DNA of 64,000 nucleotides from an uncultured Pseudomonadota bacterium (GTDB taxonomy: Bacteria; Pseudomonadota; Gammaproteobacteria; Burkholderiales; Thiobacillaceae), in contig CAILNT010000028.1 in the NCBI GenBank assembly GCA_903835655.1, forward strand, positions 23,250 through 87,249, in the 5' to 3' direction. The translations under genes were made by a program, and so were the position numbers. Of the stretch, positions 17,253 to 25,831 are shown piece after piece; positions within the stretch are counted from its first letter, which is position 1, and each line of letters starts with the position of its first letter. Below the pieces are notes generated by a model. The model was not told the DNA's origin. It searched no databases and saw only the letters and a program-made list of their open reading frames with translations.

Positions 17253-17357
17253 ATGTCCCTATTCAACAAATACAACCTCCCCATCACCCTGGTCGTAGGC
17301 ATGCTCGCCTGGTCCTGGTTCAGCCTGTTCTCGGTGATCCTGAGCCCGCTGTTCTGA
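17253..17357 (+). CDS. Small single-span membrane protein (34 aa)
   Basis: A 34-residue product starting MSLFNKYNLP with one hydrophobic segment rich in Leu, Val, Trp and Phe (WSWFSLF) and ending LSPLF. GGAG lies 7 bp before this ATG (a second ATG sits immediately upstream), and a promoter-like pair is further upstream. It ends 5 bp before the convergent prsT stop. I do not recognise a family; the single helix and good translation signals argue that it is expressed in the inner membrane. Confidence 0.6.
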   Translation: MSLFNKYNLPITLVVGMLAWSWFSLFSVILSPLF

Positions 17358-17362
17358 TAGAT

Positions 17363-20203
17363 TCACTTGCCACGCAGCTGCGCCAGCAGCGTCTGTGCCT
17401 CGGCCCGTTGCGGGAAGGCCGCTTGGCTGGCTAGCAAACGGTCGAGTTCTGTACTGGCTTCGCTCTTGTTCCCGCTTTGGACCAGGGTCGCGGCCAGGTG
17501 CCAGCGCATTTCGCTGCTATCGGGCCGGCTCTTGAGCGCTTCTCGCAACAAGGGTAGCGCCCGGGCAGGCTGCCCCGCCAGATTGAGCTGCCAGCCGTAG
17601 GTGTCGAGCACCGAGCCGTTTTTCGGCGCCAGCTTGTAGGCCTGCTCCGAGATTGCCAGGGCTTGGGGATCCTTCAGTTCGCCTAGCAACCAGGCGAGAT
17701 TGTTGTACGCCACCAGGTCGGCGGGGTCGGCGTGGATCAGGATACGGTAGTTGGCGGCGGCTTCCCGCATGCGCCCACCGTTAAGTTGAGCCTGCGCCTG
17801 GACATGGCGCACGACCCGATCGTCCGGGTGGGCCTTGAGCCATGATTCGAGCAAACGCTCGCCCTCTCCGGCCTTCCCGGCGGCTACATAAGCCTGATAG
17901 GCCCGCGCCATGGACGGCCCCTGCCCGGCCAGTTGTGCCGCCTTGGCGAAAAGCCTGGCGGAGTCGAGAAAATTCTTCCCGGCAAACTGGATGTCCGCCT
18001 CGGCAAGATAGCCTATCGCCTGCCCTGGATCGCGGGACTGGAGCATGCGCGCGATCTTGATGCCATCCGCGGCATTGCCCGTCTTCGCCAGGAGCAGGGC
18101 CTTGCTGAGGCTGGCCTCGGCGAACCCAGGCCGCAAGGACAGTGCCTTGTCGAGCGACTTGAGCGCCCCCTGGTCGTCCTGGGAGAGGCTTAGTGCCTGG
18201 GCGAGACGGAAGTGGGCATAAGGATTGTTGGGGCTGAGCTGGGCCCACTTTCCATAGGAAACCAGCGCATTGGCCATGTCGTTCTGCAAGAGCTGCGCCG
18301 CACCCATCGAGTCGAGGAATTCCGGCCTTCCCGTGGCGGTGAGCGCGGCACGCGCCTCGACCAGCGCCTTTCCGGCGTCGCGCTTGTCCAGCCAGTAGTG
18401 GACGATCATTTGGCGCGCGTTCGCGTCGGTGGGATCGGCCTTCATGGCCCGCCCAAGCAGCGAGAGGAGTTCGGGCTCGTTCTTTTCCAGGCTGGCCAGC
18501 CCCGCCAGGGCGGTCAGCGCGCGGCTGTTTTTCGGATTCTGCTTCAGCACGGTCTGATAACGTCCGCGAGCCGCCTTGATGTCCTTGCCAGCCAGATCCA
18601 GCCGCGCCAGATTGCTAGCCGCCGGAAAATAGCCGGCGTCGAGTTCCAGCGCGTGGGCGAAGTGCACGCGGGCCTGCGTGGGATCGTTGCGCGCCATGAA
18701 CACGACGCCGCGCAGATTGCTGGTGAGCGCCAGCTTAGGGGCCTTGCGGTCGAGGTCGTCGATGGCCTTCAGCGCGTCGTCGTAGCGCTTGTCCTTGACG
18801 AGCGTCATGACCAGCAGAGCGTCGGCCTGGTGGGTCGTGGTGTCCAGCATGGCCAGGCGGCCCAGGGCTTCGATCGTGCCGGGTTCGTCCCCGCTCGCCA
18901 TGCGGCTGGCCGCCAATTCCCGGATCACCCTCTGATCCTTGGGCGCCAGGGTAGAGGCCAGCTCCAATTTCTTGCGTGCGTCGAGATAGTTGCCCTTGCT
19001 CAGGGCGATACCGCCTTGTAGCGCAAGCAGTTGGGCGTCGCCGCTGTCGTTCTTCATGTCGGCGATGATCTTCTGTGCCTGGTCCACCTGCCCCGATTCG
19101 AGCATGGCGCTCGCCAGCAGTTTGCGTGCGAGACCATGATTCGGTGCCACTTCGAGCACGCGATTGAGCGCGCTGATGGCGTTCTCGCGTTTCCCCTGGC
19201 TCAAGGCGATGGCACCCACCAGGAAATTGGCGGGCGCGAAATCTGGGGCGCCGCGCAACACCTCCTGTAGCTTGCTGCTGGCCGCCTCGATGTGATTACG
19301 GCGAAACTCGATCAGACCATCGAGATAGCGCGCCATCAAGTTGTTCGGCGCCTGGCCCTGCAAGGTCTTCAACTCGGCCTGCGCCTTGTCCAGGTTGGAT
19401 TTCACCAGATAGAGCTGGGCGAGGGCCAACCGTGCCTGGATATTGCCGGGGTCGGAGGCCAGCGCCTGGCCGAAGGCGATGATAGCGTCGTCGTCGCGCT
19501 TTTGTGCGCGCAGGAGCTCCCCCCGCATGACCAGGAGGTCGGTGCGTTTCGCCCCCTTGGTCAAGGCCTTTTCCACCAAAGCCAGCGCTTCTTCGGGGCG
19601 CCCCTGGGTATAGGCCAGGCCGGCACGCACGGCCAGCGTATCGGGGTGCTCGGCCACGAGCAGGTCGGCCTGGCGCAAGCTCTCGGCCATGCCCTCCGGG
19701 TTTCCCAACTGCGATTGCGCCTGGCCGCGCAGCGCCAGTATCGTGGCATTGGCCTCACCCTGCGCGCCCGGCAGGAGTTTGACGTCATCCAGCAACTTCT
19801 GTGGCTGGCGCAACATCAGCAGGGTCCGCGCCAGCAGAACAGAGGTTTCCGCTGACGGCTGCCGCTGACTCAGCGCCTTGCGCAACTCTTTTTCGGCATT
19901 CGCGAAGTCGTTGTTGGCGTAATAGATCCGGCCGAGCAGGGCGCGAGCCTCGGTGTTGCCAGGCGCCATCTGCAAGGCATTCTTCAACTCGATGGCTGCA
20001 CCCTTGTGGTCGCCCACCCGCTCCAGGTTGCGCGCGTTGGCCATGCGTGTTTCCGGACTGGCGTGTCCACGCAGCACGTAATAAGCGCCCCCGCCCGTGC
20101 CGGTCAGAAGCACCACGACGGCCGCGGACAGCAGCACCTTGTGTGCTGCCAGACGCCGCATGAGAGTAGGCGCCTCCCCGGAAAAAGGATCTGTGTCGTA
20201 CAT
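17363..20203 (-). CDS. prsT: PEP-CTERM system TPR protein, PrsT-like (946 aa)
   Basis: Large TPR protein of the PrsT type found in PEP-CTERM/exosortase loci. A membrane-spanning segment at about residues 22-45 is followed by more than twenty TPR-like repeats (patterns such as ALLGRIYYA, A-L-P-N, N-LA-L). The chosen ATG (20203) has AGGGAG upstream; the frame extends 63 bp further but lacks a signal. It probably scaffolds export or polymer assembly at the membrane. The PEP-CTERM gene at 20359-21123 is on the same strand, 155 bp upstream. No exosortase gene is in the window. Confidence 0.87.
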   Translation of the reverse strand: MYDTDPFSGEAPTLMRRLAAHKVLLSAAVVVLLTGTGGGAYYVLRGHASPETRMANARNLERVGDHKGAAIELKNALQMAPGNTEARALLGRIYYANNDFANAEKELRKALSQRQPSAETSVLLARTLLMLRQPQKLLDDVKLLPGAQGEANATILALRGQAQSQLGNPEGMAESLRQADLLVAEHPDTLAVRAGLAYTQGRPEEALALVEKALTKGAKRTDLLVMRGELLRAQKRDDDAIIAFGQALASDPGNIQARLALAQLYLVKSNLDKAQAELKTLQGQAPNNLMARYLDGLIEFRRNHIEAASSKLQEVLRGAPDFAPANFLVGAIALSQGKRENAISALNRVLEVAPNHGLARKLLASAMLESGQVDQAQKIIADMKNDSGDAQLLALQGGIALSKGNYLDARKKLELASTLAPKDQRVIRELAASRMASGDEPGTIEALGRLAMLDTTTHQADALLVMTLVKDKRYDDALKAIDDLDRKAPKLALTSNLRGVVFMARNDPTQARVHFAHALELDAGYFPAASNLARLDLAGKDIKAARGRYQTVLKQNPKNSRALTALAGLASLEKNEPELLSLLGRAMKADPTDANARQMIVHYWLDKRDAGKALVEARAALTATGRPEFLDSMGAAQLLQNDMANALVSYGKWAQLSPNNPYAHFRLAQALSLSQDDQGALKSLDKALSLRPGFAEASLSKALLLAKTGNAADGIKIARMLQSRDPGQAIGYLAEADIQFAGKNFLDSARLFAKAAQLAGQGPSMARAYQAYVAAGKAGEGERLLESWLKAHPDDRVVRHVQAQAQLNGGRMREAAANYRILIHADPADLVAYNNLAWLLGELKDPQALAISEQAYKLAPKNGSVLDTYGWQLNLAGQPARALPLLREALKSRPDSSEMRWHLAATLVQSGNKSEASTELDRLLASQAAFPQRAEAQTLLAQLRGK

Positions 20204-20358
20204 GTTGACTCCCTGTGTCGCGACTCGAGGCTCAGCATGGCCCCGACACACCCGCGAGGCGAGCATCTTACCGCGACATGGGGCGTCAGGTCCGAATCGC
20301 GACCACAGCGCTGGAGTAGGGGATGCACGCCACTCGGCGGCTACCCCCGAACGGCGAA

Positions 20359-21123
20359 TCAGGCGGGCTTGCGCCGCACGCTAACCAGCCCCGCGAAACC
20401 AAGACCGAGTAGGGCGAGCGAGGCCGGCTCCGGGATCGCGCGGCTGAACACCACCACGTCCTGGGTGGCTGCATCCGTGCCGTCATTCAGGAAGGTGAGT
20501 CGATAGTTACCCGTGATCGCCGCCGTGTTCAAATTGGTCAGCCACCCGTTCGCCTCGACGATGGCAGCACCCGCCGTATTGCTGCCGACGTTGAATCCGA
20601 CGTCGCTCGAATTGATCTGATAGATGCCATTACTGCCCGGGGTTCCGTACGTTATTTCCCAAACAGCTAGCTGAAACGCCGCCGAATCGGTCAAGCTGCT
20701 GAGCGACCCGTAGACCTCATTGGCCAACTGGATCAGCTGGTTCACCCGGTTCGTGCCCGTGTCGGCGCCCGGACGCAGTGAACTCAGCATGGCGGCGAGG
20801 TCGCCCGGCGTGCCCACCGTGTAGTTGTAGGAATTCGCCATCCAGTGGTAGATGTCGACACACCACGCGTTGAACTGCCCCGTGCTGGAGAAGCCGTAAG
20901 AGGTGTTGCTCGACGTAAACGAGTCGCCGCCGATGTAGATGTTGACACCCGAGGTCGGAGAATTGGGGTTGGGCGCCAGGTAGCCGGTGTCGTAGCCGAC
21001 GGCACCATTGCCGAAGTTGGCGGCGCTCGTGTAGGTGGCCTGTATGGTCGACGCCAGGGCCGCGGGACTCGTCACCGCCGCGCCGACGCAGGTCGCCGCA
21101 GCTAGAAATTGTTTGTAGTTCAT
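20359..21123 (-). CDS. PEP-CTERM protein with thioester-domain-like motifs (254 aa)
   Basis: Exported protein with a signal peptide (about 1-25), a central domain and a C-terminal sorting signal (IPEP, hydrophobic helix, RRK). The central domain contains WCVD (Cys 88) and, 63 residues later, FQLAVW (Gln 151). Cys and Gln in such contexts form the internal Cys-Gln thioester of bacterial thioester (TED/TQXA) adhesin domains; the similarity is by motif and order only. GAGGTGG lies before the ATG and a sigma-54-like promoter is upstream. It is probably a surface protein, possibly a covalent adhesin. Confidence 0.85.
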   Translation of the reverse strand: MNYKQFLAAATCVGAAVTSPAALASTIQATYTSAANFGNGAVGYDTGYLAPNPNSPTSGVNIYIGGDSFTSSNTSYGFSSTGQFNAWCVDIYHWMANSYNYTVGTPGDLAAMLSSLRPGADTGTNRVNQLIQLANEVYGSLSSLTDSAAFQLAVWEITYGTPGSNGIYQINSSDVGFNVGSNTAGAAIVEANGWLTNLNTAAITGNYRLTFLNDGTDAATQDVVVFSRAIPEPASLALLGLGFAGLVSVRRKPA

Positions 21124-21156
21124 ACACCACCTCTACACCGATATTTCTCCATACAG

Positions 21157-21172
21157 AGCATGAACCATGCCA
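21157..21172 (-). promoter_or_regulatory. Sigma-54-like promoter
   Basis: On the minus strand TGGCATGGTTCATGCT keeps the essential GG-N10-GC spacing of sigma-54 promoters, with two departures from TGGCAC-N5-TTGC. It lies 34 bp before the PEP-CTERM start codon. Its presence upstream of a PEP-CTERM gene, like the perfect site at 14942, makes it credible. Confidence 0.55.
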
Positions 21173-21422
21173 GCGTCGATGTATACCTGGAATCGCTGCC
21201 CAACACCCCGGCCAGGGGCGGCCTCCAGGCCGCGTACCGCCGTCGCGTTCAGCCTGGTGCGGGTGTGGGGCTCATTTCGTGTCCTTCGAGGTGGCGCCGA
21301 CCGCTGGAGGGCGGGTGTGTCCCGCCTTGTGCGTTTTTCCCGTCGTCCTAGTCGAGTTTTCGACAGGGCTCGCCGGTCAGGTCAGCGCGGGCGGAGGTGT
21401 CGCGGCCTCTGCCCCTCCCCGC
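21173..21422. other. Non-coding spacer
   Basis: About 250 bp between the PEP-CTERM promoter and the end of the kinase pseudogene. A short GC hairpin (GGCGGG/CCCGCC, about 21310-21326) is present without a proper T-run. Nothing else is recognised. Confidence 0.5.
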
Positions 21423-24166
21423 TCAGAGTTGCCGCGCATCCAGCCATTTCAGCAGGGTCGCGAGCACAAACTCGGTTTCGACGGGCCTGCCGATGAAGTC
21501 ATTCATCCCGGCTTCACGGCAGCGTTGCTCATCCTCGGCGAATACATTGGCGGTCAAGGCGATGATGGCGACGCCTGGGCTGGTGGTCTGCGCCGTGCAG
21601 GATAATCGGCGGATTTGGCGCGTCGCTTCCAGGCCGTCCATCTCGGGCATCTGGATATCCATCAGAATCGCATCGTATCTGCTCTGCATGACCATCTTCA
21701 CGGCCTCGGAACCGGTCAATGCGACGTGGGCCACGAGTCCGGCTTCCTCGATCAGATTCTGCGCGATTTCCTGATTCATAAGGTCGTCCTCTACAACCAG
21801 GATCATGGCGCCGGCGTGGCGAGCTTGCAGTTGGGTGCTTGCGGACCGCGCGGCGGTCTCTTCCCGTGGTGTGGCGGCATGGCCCAGCTTGCCCAGGCGT
21901 ACGGTAAACGAGAAGGTACTGCCGACGCCGATCTGGCACTCGGCGTCAATTTCGCCACCCATCAGGGTGACCAATCGCTCGCTGATCGACAATCCCAAGC
22001 CGGTGCCGCCATATTTCCGGACGCGGCCTGCGTCAGTTCGTTCGAAGGCGTTGAAGTCTCGCTGCATATCCTCGGCCGCGATGCCGGTCCCGGTGTCGCG
22101 CACCTCGAACAGGACCGAGACCTCGGCGGGCATGTCCTCAACCAGGAGCGCGCGCAGGGTGATCGAGCCATTGGCGGTGAACTTGATCGCGTTGGCAACC
22201 AGATTGAGCAGAACCTGGCCCAGGCGATGTGGGTCGCCGACCAGCGTCAGCCCCGTCAGGGCGGGCGTGATCTCGGAGTGCAAAGTCAGATGCTTGATGG
22301 CGGCCGATGCGCCAACCCGAGCGGTCACGTCCTCCAGTATGGCATTCAGGCTGAATTCGGTTTTTTCCAGGGTGAGCTTGTCGGCCTCGATTCTGGCGAT
22401 GTCGAGGATATCGCTGATGACCGCGAGCAGATTCTGGGAGGCCGGGCTGACTTTGTTCAGTTGATCGATCTGTTTGGGATCGGTGGCGCGGAGTCCTGCC
22501 AGGTTGGTCATGCCCATGATGCCATTCAGGGGTGTCCGCAAGGAATGACTCATGCTGGCGAGGAATATGCTCTTCGCCTGGGTAGCGGCCTCGGCGGCTT
22601 CCTTGGCGAGGGAAAGGTCGGTCGTGCGGGCTTCGACCATGCGCTCCAGATGATTCCGGCACAACTGGAACTCAACCTCCCGTTGTTTCCGTTCGGTAAT
22701 GTCGTGGGCGACGCCGAGCACGCCGATCAGGCGCCCTTGCGCGTCGCGCACCGTCGATTTGGTGACTTCCAGCAGTGCCTGGTGGACACCGCCGGCATAG
22801 ATGACCCATTCTTCGTTGACGCATGGATGATCGGCCGCCAGCGCCTGCTGGTCGCTCTGGCAGAATCGCTCGGCTTGTTCTATCGGCACGAATTCATAAT
22901 CGGTCTTGCCGACGATCTCCGCTTCCCTCGTGCCGAAGAAACGTTCAACCGCCGCATTGCATACCAGATAGACGCCCTCAGGACTCTTCAGTCACACCAT
23001 GTCGGGAAGGCTTTCGAGCAGTGCTCTTAACTGGGCCTGCTGGTATGACAAGCGGGCATCCCTTTCCCGCAACGCTTCGATTTCGATCAACGAACCCAGT
23101 TGCGCGGCCGAATCCAACTCTTCCGGCGTCCAGGCCAGACACTGCCCGCGCGTTTCCTGCAGGAACTGCGCAAACGACGCACGGGGCGACAGACGGCCAT
23201 CGGCAGCGGCTACATGCGCCTTTTTCGGGTCGCCACCCCAGCGCACCGAGCAACAACGCTCCTCGCGAAACCAGATCAGAGTGGTCGCTGGTCCATGGAG
23301 AAGCGAGACGAACAGCGCGCCGGCGATTCCGTCGCCGACTTGTTCCAGGCCGAAGTCGCGGGCCAGCGCATCCGAGGCGAACAGCGCGTTTCCGCGCGCC
23401 AAGCGGCGCGTCTGCAATTCCTGAATTCGTTCGATATCCGGCGTTCTGCCCGTGGTGTGGATGGCGCCATCGACCAGCAGGGCAAACCCATCCGCGGCGA
23501 CGACGTCGAGCAACGCCGCCGTGTCCCCACTGCGCAGCAGTTCCTTGAAATCCACCTCCCGTATCGTTTCGACCAATCTCCCGCGGCGAGCGGTCAGGTC
23601 ATGCTCGCGCGCGGACCGCTCCTTGGCCTGCGTGGCCTCGATCAGGGTGGAGAGGTCTTCACACAGCCACCCCAGCGCATCGCGTTCGGCCGGGCCAAAA
23701 TACTTCGGCTCGCTCTTCTGCTGGCACGACACCAGTCCCCAGAGGCTTCCCGCGACGACGAGGGAGCCCACCAGCGTGGCCCGAACACCCATGTTCTTGA
23801 GGTATTCGACATGCAAGGGCGAGACGTTGCGCAGGCAGGACGGCCCGAGGTCCAACGCCTGGACGTCGCCGCGGGCGATGAGGGGCGAGGGAGAATAGAG
23901 CGCATCGGGAATCTGGCGCACGTGGCTGGTCAGGAACAGCTCGCGAGCCTGTTCGGGTATGTCGCTGGCGGGAAAGTGCAGGCCCAGATACGGCTCTATG
24001 CCCTCGACGCACGCCTCGGCCATGACCTCGCCATTCCAGGTACTGTCGAAGCGATAAATCATCACCCGGTCGAAACCCGTCAGCCGCCGAACCAACGAGG
24101 CGGCTTGGGTCGCGACCGTGGCAACATCGCTCAAGCGACGCAGCGCGGCAAGTTCGAGAGGACTCT
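21423..24166 (-). pseudogene. Disrupted bacteriophytochrome-type hybrid histidine kinase
   Basis: In coding order: a GAF domain (RRLTGFDRVMIYRFD, PASDIPEQAR), a PHY domain with the tongue motifs VRWGGD and SPRASF, a PAS domain, a HisKA/HATPase core (SMSHSLRTPLNG; NLVANAIKFT; DTGTGIA; GGTGLGLSI) and a receiver domain (VVEDD, MDIQMPEMDG). An in-frame TGA at 22992-22994 stands where PAS domains have Trp (DMV-stop-LKSPEG), and the frame continues unbroken after it. The 5' end lacks the N-terminal PAS that carries the biliverdin Cys; the frame instead fuses, shifted, into the truncated PilZ gene. The GAF position used by plant-type phytochromes is Leu (SPLH). A light-sensing function therefore looks lost; a residual kinase from an internal start such as 22889 is possible. 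Confidence 0.85.
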
Positions 24167-24538
24167 GGCGCCGGAGACACTGATGTCCGAGAGCATGGCT
24201 ACCAGGATCGTGGCATCCGTCTGCGTGACTTCCACGGGCAGCTTCACCTGAACACGCGGACAACACCGAGCCTGCCTGACCAGGACCGATTCAGGATAGA
24301 GGAAGTGGATGTGCGGGTAGGGTGCGGCGTGGAAGGAAATGGGGTGGCAATTGATGGCGAAGGCATGCGTGTTGACCAGGCCGCGCAGGACGAACATATC
24401 GGTGGGCTTGATCCACCGGTCCTCCAATCCTCCTGGCAGCGTCGTGATCAGGCTTTTGCCCGGCAGCGCTCCGATGAACTGGACCTGGTGCTGTGCCTTG
24501 GTGTTGGCCGGTTGCAAGCTGATATGGAAACCCGGCAT
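24131..24538 (-). pseudogene. Truncated YcgR-like/PilZ protein fragment
   Basis: The fragment reads as the N-terminal YcgR-type domain plus the start of a PilZ domain: LPGKSLITTLP, an FVLRG/AFAI core, YPESV, then CPRV-LPVEV and DISVSGARV. It stops about 20 residues into PilZ, where sequence of the phytochrome GAF region begins in another frame (about 24155-24166). Upstream the same frame stays open into the 110-bp repeat (24575-24684), so the original start is also missing. Intact relatives bind c-di-GMP and act as flagellar brakes; this copy is most likely non-functional. Confidence 0.7.
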
Positions 24539-24574
24539 CAGATTCAGGTTCGCGAATACCCATACCTGGGAGGG

Positions 24575-24684
24575 TTCAGAGAGAAATAATCGCGGCTCTG
24601 TAGCGCCGGCTTCCAGCCGGCTGTTTTCAAAGACGCCGGCAAGGATGCCAGCGCTACAGGGAAGGCCTCGCCAGTGCTACTCCA
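24575..24684 (-). repeat. 110-bp repeat with GTAG-type palindrome (copy B, inverted)
   Basis: Reverse-complement copy of 2-111 with 6 mismatches and no gaps. The palindromic core lies at about 24600-24657. It abuts the truncated PilZ fragment on one side and ends 26 bp before the stop of the ABC permease gene on the other. The position fits an insertion or recombination event that removed the PilZ gene start. Confidence 0.85.
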
Positions 24685-24709
24685 ACACGCCTGCCCTCCT
24701 GGGGTGGGT

Positions 24710-25819
24710 TCAATACATTCGGTGCCGGAACAGCCAACTGGCCAGGCCCAGGGTGACCACGCCGATCACGGCCATGGGCCACAACTGGTCGGTGAGCACG
24801 TCGAAGCCGGCACCTTCCAGGAAGACCTTGCGCAGGATCACCAGGAAATAGCGCAGCGGGTCGATCAGGGTGATGAACTGGACCGCTTCCGGCATGTTGG
24901 CGATGGGGGTGGCGAAGCCGGACAGGATCACCGCCGGCACCATGAACAGGAAGGCGCCCAGCAGGCCTTGCTGCTGGGTCACCGCCAGGGAGGAGATGAG
25001 CAGCCCGGCGCCCACGCCGGACAGCAGGAACAGGGCCAGGCCGCAGTAGAGCGCCGGCAGGCTGCCGAGCAGGGGGACGTGGAACCAGAGGGTGGCGATG
25101 AGCAGGATCACTGTGGCTTGGACGATGCCGATGAGGAAGCCGGGCAGGGCCTTGCCCAACAGGATTTCGCCCGGGCGCATGGGGGTCACCAGCAATTGGT
25201 CGAAGGTACCCTGTTCCCGTTCTCGAGCCACGGTCAGGGCGGTCACCAACATGGTCACCACCAAGGTGAGCATGCCGACGATGCCGGGAATGAAGAACCA
25301 GCGGCTTTCCAGGTTGGGGTTGAACCAGGCCCGGGTCACCAGCGCAGCGGGCGGGCCTTGCAGGCCGTGGGCGGCGATCCAGTCCCGGTTGAAGCGGTCC
25401 ACCATGTCGCGCACGTAACCCAGGGCGGCCATGGCGGTGTTGGAATTGCGCCCGTCGACGATGACCTGTAGCGGCGCGGTTCGGCCCGACAGCAATTTGG
25501 CGGCGAAGCGCGGGCCGATGTGCACCACCACCAGCACCCGACGGGCGTCCACCAGGGGGGCGATCTCGCCCTCGGCGGAGAGCGCCGCCACCTGGTGAAA
25601 CGCCGGCGCTCCGGCGAAGGCCGCCTCCAGGTCGCGCGACACGGCGCTGCGGTCCTCGTCGTAGATGGCGTAGGGAATGTGTTTCAGGTCGAAGGTGGCG
25701 GCATAGCCGAACACCAGAAGCTGGATCATGGGCGGCACGATCAGGGTCATGCGGCTCTTGGGGTCCTTGAACAGGGCGAGGAATTCCTTGCGGACCAGGG
25801 CGAGGATGCGTTGCCACAT
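24710..25819 (-). CDS. ybhR: ABC-2 type export permease, YbhR-like (369 aa)
   Basis: Inner-membrane half of an ABC exporter. N-terminal cytoplasmic start (LVRKEFLALFKDPKSRM), first helix, a large periplasmic domain of about 140 residues, then five helices at the C-terminus; the motif REREQGTFDQLLVTP is typical of ABC-2 permeases. It is the last gene of a four-gene operon in the order membrane-fusion protein, ATPase, permease, permease, as in E. coli ybhGFSR. Substrates of this family are drugs or cations; not predictable here. It starts 12 bp after the preceding gene. Confidence 0.88.
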   Translation of the reverse strand: MWQRILALVRKEFLALFKDPKSRMTLIVPPMIQLLVFGYAATFDLKHIPYAIYDEDRSAVSRDLEAAFAGAPAFHQVAALSAEGEIAPLVDARRVLVVVHIGPRFAAKLLSGRTAPLQVIVDGRNSNTAMAALGYVRDMVDRFNRDWIAAHGLQGPPAALVTRAWFNPNLESRWFFIPGIVGMLTLVVTMLVTALTVAREREQGTFDQLLVTPMRPGEILLGKALPGFLIGIVQATVILLIATLWFHVPLLGSLPALYCGLALFLLSGVGAGLLISSLAVTQQQGLLGAFLFMVPAVILSGFATPIANMPEAVQFITLIDPLRYFLVILRKVFLEGAGFDVLTDQLWPMAVIGVVTLGLASWLFRHRMY

Positions 25820-25831
25820 GTGAGATTTTTC

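Noticed and set aside
22992..22994. TGA as selenocysteine or programmed readthrough
   Set aside because: The position is a conserved Trp in PAS domains, not a redox Cys, and no selenocysteine-insertion hairpin was evident immediately downstream; a nonsense mutation is simpler.
24155..24266. N-terminal extension of the phytochrome frame as real protein
   Set aside because: The residues upstream of the GAF region are the PilZ gene read in the wrong frame.
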